In this document: piece by piece, positions 24,433-34,611 of the stretch
Position numbering within the stretch: the stretch's first letter is position 1
Layout of the letters: each line of letters begins with the position of its first letter
From: Simmondsia chinensis
Taxonomy: Eukaryota; Streptophyta; Magnoliopsida; Caryophyllales; Simmondsiaceae
NCBI GenBank assembly: GCA_018398585.1
Contig: JAGTTD010000001.1
Span: forward strand, 10,976,501-11,040,500
Reading direction: 5' to 3'
DNA: 64,000 bases
Made by a program: the position numbers and the translations under genes
Notes under the pieces: model-generated
Told to the model about the DNA's origin: nothing
Databases searched by the model: none
The model's input: the letters and a program-made list of their open reading frames with translations, nothing else

Positions 24433-25109
24433 TACAAGGTGGAATTGCAACTAAGGTGTAAAGTTCATCCCACAAAGATCTAAACTTGGTAAATAATTGA
24501 AAATTGACATATTAGCTTGTCTTCATTGTGAAATCTCACCCTTAATTTCATAAACGCGGGGAACATTTCCTTGTGAAAAGCATTCATCCAAATCCAACCA
24601 AATATCCCGGGAGGTTTCAAAGTGAGCATTACTAGCATTTATTTCCTTTGAAACCGAGTTTGTAAGCCAAGAAAAGACCATTGAATCACAGGCACTCCAA
24701 TTTTCAAAATCCAGAAAGTCTTCATCCGGTTTAACAATAGTACGATCCAAAAAACCAATTTTATGTTTTGCGTTAAACATTCTAAACATCGCACGCCTCC
24801 ACGCAGAAAAATTAGGCCCGGTTAAAACATCTTTAACAAACATAAGCCTCGGATGATCTGAGGGGTGCAAATAATAAGGAGAACTAGGGTCTAGAACTCC
24901 CCCTGAATTGGTAACCGGTGCGTTAATTTGATTAGAGTTTTCAACCGATATTATGAAAGCCAGCCACAAAAATTAACACAAAATTAGAACAAGTAAATAT
25001 GTAAGAAAATTGCTCGCAAAATGACCGAGAGAACTTGGCTGCAATGTGGAGGCGACAAGAACAGCAAATGGACGATCGGGATTGTCAGATCAAGCCCGCT
25101 CTGATACCA

Positions 25110-25457
25110 TGTAAAAAATTAAATATCAAGGCAAAACTAAACACAATAATTGGAATAATCAACACTTTTATTTTTATTTTGATGATCAAACTAAGGAAGA
25201 AAGCAACACTTAAATAATAATCCTAAAAAAATCTAAAGGCACTAACTACAATAGGAAAATTAAAGTACAAGACAAAGCCATCAACGGCTCCATCAAGGTC
25301 ATCATGATCGGTTACAAGAGAAAGGGGGAGAGACTTCAATCTCACCTACCACAATAGTAAATGTAAGGAATATTCTATGTACAAATACAATATACCTGAG
25401 TACAAATACTAAAAGTACATATATGGAAAATACAAAACTTATACTTAATATTTAACA
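25110..25457 (-). repeat. 5' LTR of the copia element, 348 bp, keeps the MITE-free site
   Basis: It starts TGTAAAAAATTAAA next to the primer-binding site and ends AATATTTAACA. It aligns with the left LTR but lacks the MITE: cacctaccac continues directly into aatagtaaatgtaagg. Confidence 0.9.
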
Positions 25458-25557
25458 GTGTTTAGCATATGGAATTAGAATTGGACTATGCAATTCCAAT
25501 TCTAGTGCTGATGGAATTGGAATTCTGATGGAATTAAAATTTCAAGAGGCAGATCCT
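25458..25557 (+). mobile_element. continuation of the split Tourist-like element, truncated
   Basis: gtgtttagcatatggaattag and the following GGAATT/AATTCC palindromes match the beginning of the intact element at 58158 as far as 'ggaattaaaatttc'. After about 25557 the similarity stops and no right terminus was found. Confidence 0.65.
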
Positions 25558-25990
25558 GTGCCACTCCACCTAGTCGTATGAAACTGGCATGCATCCTAGC
25601 TGCCGAGACTCTTGCATAGCAAGTATCCCCCCGTATACCTCCCACTTCAGGAATACACCCTTCAGTAACGGATTGAGTGTCTCTACTGAGATCAGGGATG
25701 TCGGATTGGATTAGGGAGGTTGTTGTAGTTTTAGTCGAGATTGGGTTGGTGTTCCGTGTACTTTCATACAAGATTGAAAAGAATGCCCGTGGCATACTAA
25801 CGCACTGAATTTGGACAGCCACCATAATAATTTCCACTACAATCAATTCTCATAAGTTAGCTATAACTAGCGAACATCAGTGGAACCACAATAATCATGA
25901 GAGATTACAGTTAGACAGCATATCTCATAGGCTTCCAGGTGCTCACATGATCCCCACAATGGAATGTCTCACACTACATTACTAAGCCAT
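25558..25990. other. unassigned DNA
   Basis: A minus-strand open frame of 114 codons (25502-25846) includes GVAQDLPLE and CIPEVGGIRGD. It overlaps the Tourist remnant, has no recognised domain and no exon-intron support, so it is not called as a gene. Confidence 0.35.
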
Positions 25991-27420
25991 TTAATTTTTT
26001 TTACTTACCAACTCCATTTTAAGGTCAATTCAACAGTGTAGGTTTAAGAAGGGTATTCCAAGATACAACTCAGTATCAAGCCTAAACACAGTCATTAGTA
26101 GAATAGTTTTCATCAATATTAAACACCCAACTGGCATCATAATATCCCTCTAACACAATAAGGAGGTCTATTAATATGTGAAAACCAATCCATAGTACTT
26201 CACTGGTACCTCAATAATTTTAATTACAGCATTTCAATACTCGTCATCTGGATAAAGGGTATATAAACTAGGTATACTAAAGACATATGATATACCTGGA
26301 CAAGTGTTGTTTACCAAAACATAACGCTATCAATCACCGTAGCATATTTAGTTTGTGATACAATACCACTTCCTTCTCCTTTTCAAGTGAACACTATTGT
26401 CGTATAACAATGTCATCAAAATGACCAAACTCTTTAAGGATTTTCTCCACATAATCAAGAGTTAAACCCTTCAAGTGTTCTAGTGACTTTCACGCTAAGT
26501 ACCACTAGCTCAAGTAGGTCTTTTACATCACAAACTCAATACAAACTTTATAGCATTTACGGGATTAACACTCGGGCCAAAAGGGGGAATATTATCAGCA
26601 TGAGTTTCCACACATTCAAAATGTCACCATGAACAAACTGATATGTGACTAAAGACAGTCAAATTATGATGCTACTGTCTAGGGGGTTGATAAAAATTAT
26701 ACAAGGAGTTTTAAACATGTAAACTTTATTTTAATTTAGAATCTCAAAACCCTTTGGGTTTTTCCATAAAAGTTTCTTCGCTAATATTATAATTCAAGAT
26801 TTTTTGATTATCAGTCAATCCATAAGAAGACTCACTTGCACCTACTTATAATCAAGTTTGATTCACTATTAATGAACTCTCTCGAAATAGGCGCATTTAG
26901 GGTTTTATACATTATCAAGGGTTTTAGGTTTTTCCTATACTAGCAACGAAAATATTCAAAACAAAAGGCTCATGCAAAAGGCAGAAAAATAGTCAAAAAA
27001 ACCTATTTTAGCTAAAGACCCCACACTTACAGGTAGCGGATATTAGTAATATAACTTTTCATGTTAAGTTATTTTATCTAGCCTTTAAATTAGATTCTCT
27101 ATAAAGTAGGTAGCAATTGTAACAAGGCTTCCCTCACGACCTCGAGGGAAACTTAGCTCAAATAGGCATCACATTCATCATATCCTCAAGGTTTTTTTTT
27201 TTTTTTTTTTTTTTTTCTACGTAATCTCTCTCGAGGATGGTGGTATCATAACCACCACCTTTATTTGACCTAATCCATTTGATTTATGGTCTAATTAACT
27301 CTCATCTTCTACATTATATTTAAGGGACTTCTTGATAGCCTCATCCTTGAACTTCAAAGGGTGTACCTTAGTAAATCTTGATTATTCATCCATAAATGAG
27401 ATAGAATACCTTTTTACCAC
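25991..27420 (-). pseudogene. copia pol relic, heavily decayed, related to the element at 36703
   Basis: Pieces can be read on the minus strand in changing frames. Near 27200-27420 is an integrase part (SRFTKVHPLKFKDEA). At 26450-26700 is an RT part parallel to the 40.6-40.9 kb protein (VNPVNAIKF for [30 protein letters not shown]). At 26020-26110 is an RNase H part (GYYDASWVF, matching GYCDANWVF). Order and spacing agree with a Ty1/copia pol. No LTRs were found. The collinear match to the 36703 element makes the identification firm despite the decay. Confidence 0.7.
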
Positions 27421-27563
27421 TTGTACTCATAGTATTCTTAACCCCCTAGTATTCTTCATCGATTATTCAAGTCTTAGGCGCATTTTTTAATTACAAAAAT
27501 TTCTAAAAATCCTGGTACTCTTGTCATTTTCTCTTTTTGTCTATGGTCACCACTTTTCCAATG

Positions 27564-27600
<37 letters not shown>

Positions 27601-28405
27601 TTCAAATTACAGTCTAATTTTGTTAGAACCCATTAGGATTTCTTTAATCATATAACATATAAAATCAATTCAAATCTAACTTCTTTTCAGACTTAATCAA
27701 AAAGCAGTATTCTAATTGCTCACTCATAAACGACTTTAGATTGCTAGAAAAAGTAAGGGAAGAGTAATTAGAACTTATCTCAAAAGACAAATATGTTGTC
27801 GTGTTATGAAGTTCATCACTATCCTAAAGTCGTTTATGTCCCCGCACTAGTACAATGGGACCAAACAGGATTCTGACCCCCAAAGTTAACACAACATCTA
27901 CCATTGTAGTGTACTCTAAAGTAGCGGACTAGAAAATGTCACAATTACCCATAAATTGGAGAAACAAAGAATCGGAATAGAGGAGAATTGAGAATGAGAG
28001 AGTAGAGACATGAACAACTTTTGTTCTATATTTTTTGTGACCAATAGTGAACCAAATTTATAGAGTCAATTCGGGCCCCCCGCCTCCCCCCGCCCCCTGT
28101 CCCCGGGCTTCAGTTGAGAAATCAAGCAAATAAAAATAGCAGACCAAATCATGGAGTATCAATTAATCCTTTTTTCCCGATTTTACAATGGAAAATAAAA
28201 TCCGAATTTTTCCTTCTTTCTTTTTTCCTTAAAGTCAGGTCAGAAAAGATACCGTGCGTGTGATCCACTTGGCCTCTCTAGCCCGGCATACTTTACCAAG
28301 TGTATTGGAAGAGGGGGTTTATATACAAGACCACCCTACACAAATTTTTTTTTTTTTTTTTTTTTAATGTGGGATATAATGTCCCATTCCAACAACTAGT
28401 TTTAC
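27421..28405. other. intergenic, low complexity and unassigned
   Basis: Contains a (CT)n run at 27565-27597 and a C-rich stretch near 28075-28105; a T tract lies just before it at 27191-27216 and another near 28347-28365. Minus-strand gag remnants of the preceding relic may be present, but none is convincing. Confidence 0.35.
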
Positions 28406-28570
28406 TTCAAAAATTTTGAAGCATATTCAACATGCGAGACATAGTTTAGTAAAACAACTCATCAAAGATGGAGCGATTATTGTGGACTCTGTGAATTCAA
28501 GTCAGAATCTAGCGGATCCCTTGAAAAAAGCCTTTCCGGAGACTTGATATTAAATATGAGTAAAGGGATG
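28406..28570 (+). pseudogene. copia RNase H C-terminal fragment
   Basis: Plus-strand reading gives HSLVKQLIKDGAIIVDSV, then SSQNLADPLKKAF, and shortly after SKGMGLKPV. These correspond to the end of plant copia polyproteins (usual pattern HxxVRELI..G.I...V.T..NLADPLTK). Everything upstream is missing or replaced, so it is a 3' fragment whose orientation is opposite to the relic at 25991-27420. Confidence 0.75.
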
Positions 28571-29166
28571 GGACTTAAACCCGTCAATGTTAATCACCCA
28601 TGATAGACCCTCAACCCAATGCTCATTACAACGCCATGTCTTGAGTTTAATGAGGCAAAATCTATCATTTGTTGATTGCAAGCACTAAAGTGAAAATTCC
28701 ATCTCCATTGTAGTGCTTGATAACCTCTGACAAAGGGAAAAGGATGTTGAGTATATACTCTTAGTAGACCCTAGGTAATTTATTAAATGTTGTGTTGCAG
28801 GGGCTTGATCAATAGGGTCTATCTATGAGTGTGAAGTTTGGCTGCTACATGGAGTGAGTTAATGATATGGGGTTGACTCTGTTACACTTATGAAGACACG
28901 GGACAGAGGGCCCTAAAAACAAGTCATTTTGAAGTAGAGGTGTGTATATGGAGTAAGACTTGTGCGTAAGATATGTTCAATTAGTCAAATGGGATGCATG
29001 ATTCAAATAAGTTGTCTACTATGTTTTTCTGATTAGTTGTAATGTATTTTTACTAAGTGAGGGGTTTAATCATGAAACCCTTCATTTATACATTAAGGTG
29101 TCCTCCATCTTTCGAGATCATGTCATTTGTATTTGAGAATGTATGAATTTTAAAAATTGTGGCGAC

Positions 29167-29660
29167 TGTTAGTATATTTTCAAAATAAACTGTTTTGAAA
29201 GGGTTTTTGCTCTGGTGTGGTGTGTCGACATAATACATTAGAACCACTCATTGGAAGCTGTGTGGCGACACACAGTTTTATAGAAACTACAGCCAAAAAT
29301 TGGGGCTATATGTCAACACACAACCCCGTGTGTCAATATACAGAGCTCGCATGTCAACATACATACACTAGAAATGCTCATTGGAAGGGTTGTGTCTCTT
29401 CCCAAAAGATACTTATTCATCTATATAAAGTCCCCTCAATTAAAGGGACTTGAAAATGAACTTGGAAAAGTACTTGTAAATTGAATTGAAATAGACTTGA
29501 AAAATGACTTAAAAATGCATATTATTCTCTTTTTTCTTCATCTCAGAGATCCATCCTCCCTACATTCGTTCTTTCTTTGTGTGAGATAATTATTGTATTC
29601 CCGAAATAATTTTGATTATCCCAAAATAAGTTTTAAGAAAAGTGATTGACTATACAATTT
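29167..29660 (+). repeat. probable 3' LTR of the copia fragment, right end uncertain
   Basis: TGTTAGTATATTTTC follows attgtggcgac, the usual position of a copia polypurine tract and LTR start. A TATA box (ctatataaag, 29421-29430) followed by 'cccctcaattaaaggga' and a pyrimidine-rich leader fit an LTR promoter. No second LTR is present and the end is set only approximately, before a decayed stretch. Confidence 0.5.
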
Positions 29661-29886
29661 AAAGCTGATTGAGCAGAACCTATTTTATTGTATTTCCCTA
29701 ATAAGAGAAAAAGGACAATAGATAAGGAGTATCTAGCAAATTGATCCCAAGTAAGAGGGAGAATATCATATGGTATCTCTAGGGTTAAAATGAAACAGGT
29801 TGAGCACAGAGGCTCTAAAAAGCTCCACCAAAGGACAGCATTCTAATTTTCTTATATTTATGATTAATAATTGTGTACAAACTCCA

Positions 29887-29888
<2 letters not shown>

Positions 29889-29937
<49 letters not shown>

Positions 29938-29956
29938 ACACACACACACACACACA
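29889..29956. repeat. compound (TA)n-(CA)n microsatellite
   Basis: About 22 TA units (29889-29934) followed after tct by about 10 CA units (29937-29956). Likely length-variable between individuals. Confidence 0.95.
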
Positions 29957-29983
29957 AACATCAAAGAACTTAAATAAGACTAA

Positions 29984-30901
29984 GGCTCCATTTGTTTAAG
30001 GGAAGAAATAGATTATAGGAACTAGTTTTTATCTGGAAAAGATTTTCTAAGAAAAATTCAAAGATGAGTGAGGCTTTTCATTTTTTGTTTCAAAGAAAAA
30101 CTCTATTGGGTATTATGTTTTTTTTTTTTTTTTCTTGTATAGTTTCAAAGAAACATTTTTTTTGCTAATCACCCTACAGCTTATTATAGGGCAATAAAAG
30201 TAGCAATTCAACTTATATGAGAAGTGATAGAAAAATAAAATTAACAATCAAAACTATACAAAATAGGCAAATTATCTCTTAGGTATTCTTAAATTTGAGT
30301 AGTTATGACCTAAGTACCCTATCATTTTAATATATATAATGAGTTACCCTGAGATATAAAATTTTATCATTTAGGTATACCTTATATTAGAATATGGTGA
30401 ATTCTTATTAAAACTTAGAAACTTCAGCGCACTAAGATGATAAAATTTTTAAATTTCAGGGTACATTTTTGTATATTATTAAAACATCAGAGCCTATATA
30501 ATGAACGCTTAAATCTTAAGATACCTAAATGATAAGTTTCCTATATAATTATATAGCTATTGGAAATGATGAAATTTGTTTTGTTGAAACAATGACAAAG
30601 TAACATCCGGCCTTTGTTTGATTATTTGATCCAATTTTTATTTGTCGTTTTGATGTTAAAGGTTTGTGTTCCAATTAATTTCATTTCGATTCAATTAAGA
30701 TCCGCACAATGATTACCGCGAAAAGTTTTGCTTCACTTGGAATCACGACTTCCCTCATTTTAAAAGGGAAGTTGTTTTCTTTCCAATGGTGGAAAATCTT
30801 TTTCATCGGAAAGTTTTTTCCGTCTATGAATGTGTTGCAAGCAAGGAAAAAGTGGAAAACCTATTCCTAAAATTTACTTTTTTGTCCAAACAAACGAAAG
30901 C
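29984..30901. mobile_element. Tourist/PIF-like MITE with GGCTCCATTTGTTT terminus
   Basis: The left end GGCTCCATTTGTTT and the right end aaacaaacgaaagc (reverse complement GCTTTCGTTTGTTT) form imperfect inverted ends. TAA lies at both flanks (29981-29983 and 30902-30904), a 3-bp target duplication usual for PIF/Harbinger. Its ends resemble those of the element at 6151-7008. Confidence 0.6.
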
Positions 30902-30904
30902 TAA

Positions 30905-31795
30905 ATTTCAGATTCCCAAGTAATAAATTCTATACCACCAAAAAAAAAAAAAAAAGAATCACCAACCAAAGAGAAACACATGAACTGAAACAACAAAGAA
31001 TAACCAAAAAAAGTCACCAATCAAAGGGAAACACATGAACTAAAACAACAAAGAATAACCAAAAAGAGTCACCAATCAAAGGGTAACACATGAACTAAAA
31101 CATAAAATAACCAAAAAGAGATACATCACCCTTTTTTTAACACCGTTATATTACATATTGGTACCATGATAATTGGTGCATTAATTTTTTAGCCTAAGAA
31201 ATTTATAGAATAATTTTTTTAATCCAAAAATTACATGTATTCAATAAAATAATTCAAGTGGCAACATGTAAAGGTGTAAAATATGCATTTTGCCCAATTC
31301 TACTTTAGCAATGTTACAACATTTAGTTCGTGTATGGAATGAGAGAAATAGCAAGAGGATGGTGGGTTTAACAATAAGTAATGACAAGTTTTATGTCATT
31401 TCACACCTTATTTGATTTATTTTATCAAAATACACGTAATATTTGGACAAAAATATTATTTTAGAAATTTATAAATTAAAATATTGATCCAACAATTAAA
31501 AGAAAAAGTTCCTTTTTCTACTGAAAACCACCTAAATTTTAAATGTAGTTTCAAAAATCACTTAATAATTTTCAATGTCATACTTAAACTTTCCAAAATA
31601 TTTCAATGCTACACCCACCCTAATGTGATATTGTTAACATGCATTAGCTTTTAATGATGTGGTTTTTGAAAAAAGGACAAAACAATTAAAAAAAAAATTC
31701 AGAATTTTACATTAAAATAATTTAAAAGTTTTAAAATATTTTAAGTATCTCAAAAAATTATAAATATTTTAAAAAATAATTTATATATTTTTAAA
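30905..31795. other. intergenic with short tandem and decayed MITE segments
   Basis: A roughly 60-70-bp unit ('caccaatcaaagggaaacacatgaactaaaacaac') is repeated about three times between 30960 and 31110. The stretch 31143-31300 resembles a decayed relative of the MITE at 44166 (cattggtacc..ttagcctaag, ..atgcattttgccca). No gene seen. Confidence 0.45.
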
Positions 31796-33161
31796 ATACT
31801 TTTTTAAATGCACGTCAATAAAAATTAACGGATGTTTATGACGTTACATGAAGACGTGACATTGAAAAATTTGAAAGATTTATGTATGACATTGAATAAT
31901 TAAAAATTTTGGATGGTATTTTTAAAACCGTACCTAAATTTTAAATAGTTTTGGTAAAAAGGAAAAATAACAAGGGAGTTTATCCCTTAGGTACCTTGAG
32001 ATTTAAGGATTTATTGTTTAGATATCTTAATATTTTAATATATACAATGAGATACTCTAAGATTTAAAAATTATTATTTAAGTACCTCGAAGTTTAAAAA
32101 TTTTGTCAATTAGGTACCATTTTCTAAAATTATATAATTTTTTGTTAAAAATTGCTTACATGAGACATAATTATACAATATATAGAGCTTTCTTTGTAGC
32201 ATGGAATTGGAGCCTGGAATTAGGGTTGAGGTTGGAATTGGAGCCCAAAATTCCAATTATGTTGTTTGCTTCACAAGCTGGAATTGGAATTACAATTCCA
32301 CTACCCAATTTCATGGAATTAGATTTTAACTGAAAACCATACTAACCAATTCCTTGGGGTAGGTGAGGAATTGCAATTCCATATTAACTCTAAAACAACA
32401 ACATCAGACCCAGTGCCTCAAGGGCTCCCTTCTGGGGGGGGGGGGGGGGGAGGGATGGATGTATGCAACCTTACTCCAAAAATATACTTTTTTAAATGCA
32501 CGTCAATAAAAATTAACGGATGTTTATGACGTTACATGAAGACGTGACATTGAAAAATTTGAAAGATTTATGTATGACATTGAATAATTAAAAATTTTGG
32601 ATGGTATTTTTAAAACCGTACCTAAATTTTAAATAGTTTTGGTAAAAAGGAAAAATAACAAGGGAGTTTATCCCTTAGGTACCTTGAGATTTAAGGATTT
32701 ATTGTTTAGATATCTTAATATTTTAATATATACAATGAGATACTCTAAGATTTAAAAATTATTATTTAAGTACCTCGAAGTTTAAAAATTTTGTCAATTA
32801 GGTACCATTTTCTAAAATTATATAATTTTTTGTTAAAAATTGCTTACATGAGACATAATTATACAATATATAGAGCTTTCTTTGTAGCATGGAATTGGAG
32901 CCTGGAATTAGGGTTGAGGTTGGAATTGGAGCCCAAAATTCCAATTATGTTGTTTGCTTCACAAGCTGGAATTGGAATTACAATTCCACTACCCAATTTC
33001 ATGGAATTAGATTTTAACTGAAAACCATACTAACCAATTCCTTGGGGTAGGTGAGGAATTGCAATTCCATATTAACTCTAAAACAACAACATCAGACCCA
33101 GTGCCTCAAGGGCTCCCTTCTGGGGGGGGGGGGGGGGGATGGATGTATGCAACCTTACTCC
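31796..33161. repeat. tandem duplication, unit about 0.69 kb
   Basis: 31796-32477 is repeated at about 32484-33161, offset 688 bp, with the only difference noticed being the poly-G run length (offset 684 after it). Each copy holds the left part of a Tourist-like element and the 3' tail of a SINE. The junction lies in the SINE body (ttactcc) with a few filler bases. It therefore happened after the SINE insertion and is recent, or is an assembly artefact at the homopolymer. Confidence 0.9.
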
Positions 33162-33334
33162 TTCAGGGTGTAACCTTGCTGAGAAGTTATTTTCGAGGAC
33201 CCCCAACCTTATACGGTTGGCAACATGAGGACTTCCCAGGAGGTCACCCATCCTGGTACTGCTCTCACCCTAACACGCTTAACTTCGGAGTTCTAATGGG
33301 ATCCGGTGCATCAGTGCCTGGTAAATGAACCCCA
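33080..33334 (-). mobile_element. SINE with a 5S rRNA-like head and an Au/Angio-type 3' tail, 255 bp
   Basis: Minus orientation. The 5' head (33334 down to about 33219) is nearly full-length 5S rRNA. A short unrelated body follows (about 33218-33165). The 3' part reads GTAAGGTTGCATACATCCAT, then C-run, AGAAGGGAGCCCTTGAGG, CACTGGGTCTGATG and a (TTG)n-like tail, the shared 3' domain of plant Au-type SINEs. It is flanked by an 18-bp target duplication with one mismatch, caattccatattaactct (33062-33079) and caattccatatcaactct (33335-33352). The Tourist-like relative at 58158-59197 has the unoccupied site (near 58993-59012). It has no protein capacity; mobility would depend on a LINE. Confidence 0.85.
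33219..33334 (-). pseudogene. 5S rRNA-derived sequence (SINE head)
   Basis: The minus strand contains GCACCGGATCCCAT, AGAACTCCGAAGTTAAGCGT, GATGGGTGACCTCCTGGGAA and GTCCTCATGTTGC, in 5S rRNA order and spacing. The A box (AAGTTAAGCGTG), intermediate element (GATGGGTGACC) and C-box region are recognisable, so RNA polymerase III transcription is plausible. Its 5' end is altered (TGGGGTTCATTTACCAGG), and it is fused to SINE sequence, so it is not a functional rRNA gene or part of a tandem 5S array. Confidence 0.85.
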
Positions 33335-34182
33335 CAATTCCATATCAACTCTGTTGACCTAAAAATAAAAAAAGACCCTATTTGATTAACTCAAATTCAA
33401 GATGACTCAAAACCTAATGACTTAGACACAACCTAAAATTTGACTTGAACTTCGGAATCACCCAACTCAAATGACTTGAACGTGAAATCACAGAAATCAC
33501 CTTAGCTCAAAGTCCATAGTGATCCAACCCGATTGATCTGAAACTTGAGATGACTCAAATCCATAAAATGAAACTGCTCCACTAGGACGTGATGTAAACA
33601 AGTTAATCTGAAGTGGAAATGACCTGACCAAATTGAGCGAAAACTTAATACGACCTACACCCAAAATGACTTGACCCATCTCAAATTTAGCCTAAGATGA
33701 CTAGAAATTTAAAATGATACAACTCATGTATCCCAAAAATAAGATGATTCAAGCTTGAAATGACTTAAATAAACTCAAACCCGATCTTAACTAGCCTGAA
33801 TCTCAAAAAGACTTAACCAGATTAACTGAGAATACGATATAACTTAAATACCAAATGATCTGACGTGATAGTCAACCCAATTTGACTCAAAACTCGAATA
33901 ACTTGAACTCAAAGTGAATCGATCTGAAAATAATAAATTGAACACAATGTGAACAGTTTCGACCAAAGTCCAACCGTAGTTGATTTAAAACCCAAAATAC
34001 TCCAACTCAATTGACCGAAAACCCTTGATATTTCGAATCATTATATAGTTATAATTTTGATTTCTTTAATAAGCCAAACAATAGAATTTCAATTCCATCG
34101 GAATTCCAATTCTATTAAAATTGGAATTGGAATTGCAATTTCAAAGTCCAATTTCAGTTCAATGTTCCAAACAATGTCTTCT

Positions 34183-34611
34183 ATCATGATGTTATAATTT
34201 TCTATCGTAAAATGCTAACATATCACATTATTTCACTAATATGCCAATATCTTCGACCATAATTCAGTGACTTTTTTTCATATTCTATTTGATTTTCATT
34301 GAAAAAATTGATATAGCTCATACATATTATTGTAATAATGTATTACATTAATATTTTACGGTGAAAAATGATTGAATTTTCACAAAAATTTACTAAATTC
34401 TCATATAAGGTATTTGAGTAATAAAATTTTAAACTATTAAGATATCTTATTATATATATATTTAAATATTGGAGTACTCCAATAATAAATAACCAAACAG
34501 CAATAATTTCCCAAACAACAAAATATAACAAAGGGAGCGGGTGTAGAGCAGCAGGCAGGCAGTGAACACAATCTGAGTGCCAAAATCTCAGCGAACTCCG
34601 AGATTTTACAT
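34183..34611 (+). promoter_or_regulatory. upstream region of the UPRT gene
   Basis: AT-rich sequence directly before the UPRT start codon. A TATA-like run (ttatatatatattt, about 34448-34461) and aaaatataac (about 34518) are candidates, but neither is decisive. The last 100 bp are less AT-rich and probably form the 5' untranslated region. Confidence 0.35.

Larger units (their letters stand above)
16036..24969 (-). pseudogene. copia gag-pol, degenerate and interrupted by the CACTA element
   Basis: From right to left on the minus strand: gag (24523-24969, with HPSDHPRLMFVKDVLTG, a Retrotran_gag_3-type start); the CACTA insertion; the rest of gag (19657-19760); a zinc knuckle (19318-19563, CTHYKKQGHTKECC, second Cys lost to Tyr); protease (19062-19364, DWIIDMGATDH, Thr changed to Met in DTG); integrase (18063-18425, [14 protein letters not shown]); RT (17114-17362 and 16646-16927, with DINNAFLHGD, and YVDD intact near 16960-16985); RNase H (16036-16635, with WAGCPTTRQSIIGY and CDNEAALYIASN). 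Several frameshifts and stops. Confidence 0.87.
15093..25457 (-). mobile_element. Ty1/copia retrotransposon (Retrofit/Ale-like), split by a CACTA element and a MITE
   Basis: LTRs at 15093-16028 and 25110-25457 share TGTAAAAAATTAAAT starts and AATATTTAACA ends. The canonical primer-binding site TGGTATCAGAGC lies on the minus strand directly beside the right LTR (about 25098-25109), and a polypurine tract (minus strand CTTAAGGGGGAG) beside the left LTR at 16029-16040. Flanking 5-mers are atgtt (15088-15092) and gtgtt (25458-25462), a one-mismatch target duplication. A 4.67-kb CACTA element (19761-24432) interrupts gag and a 609-bp MITE interrupts the left LTR, so the original element was about 5.1 kb. 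Confidence 0.92.
32185..34182 (-). mobile_element. Tourist-like element (GGAATT-rich family), minus orientation, enlarged
   Basis: It is the reverse complement of the intact family member at 58158-59197: its right end (34070-34182) matches that element's start, its left end (from about 32185, and again after the duplication at about 32873) matches the other end. Termini are decayed (ccaaacaatgtc on the right). It is longer than the 1.04-kb relative because it contains the 688-bp duplication and the SINE at 33080-33334. No coding capacity. Confidence 0.7.

Noticed and set aside
25502..25846. 114-codon minus-strand frame as a gene
   Set aside because: It overlaps the remnant of a Tourist-like element and shows no recognised domain or exon structure.
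27191..27216. T tract as a Pol III terminator
   Set aside because: No Pol III gene or internal promoter precedes it; it is a plain homopolymer.
32103..33021. Two identical 76-codon frames (32103-32333 and 32791-33021) as duplicated genes
   Set aside because: They lie in the GGAATT-rich termini of a Tourist-like element and are identical only because of the 688-bp tandem duplication.
33219..33334. Functional 5S rRNA gene
   Set aside because: The 5' end is altered, there is no tandem array or T-run terminator at the right place, and the sequence is fused to a SINE tail inside a target duplication.
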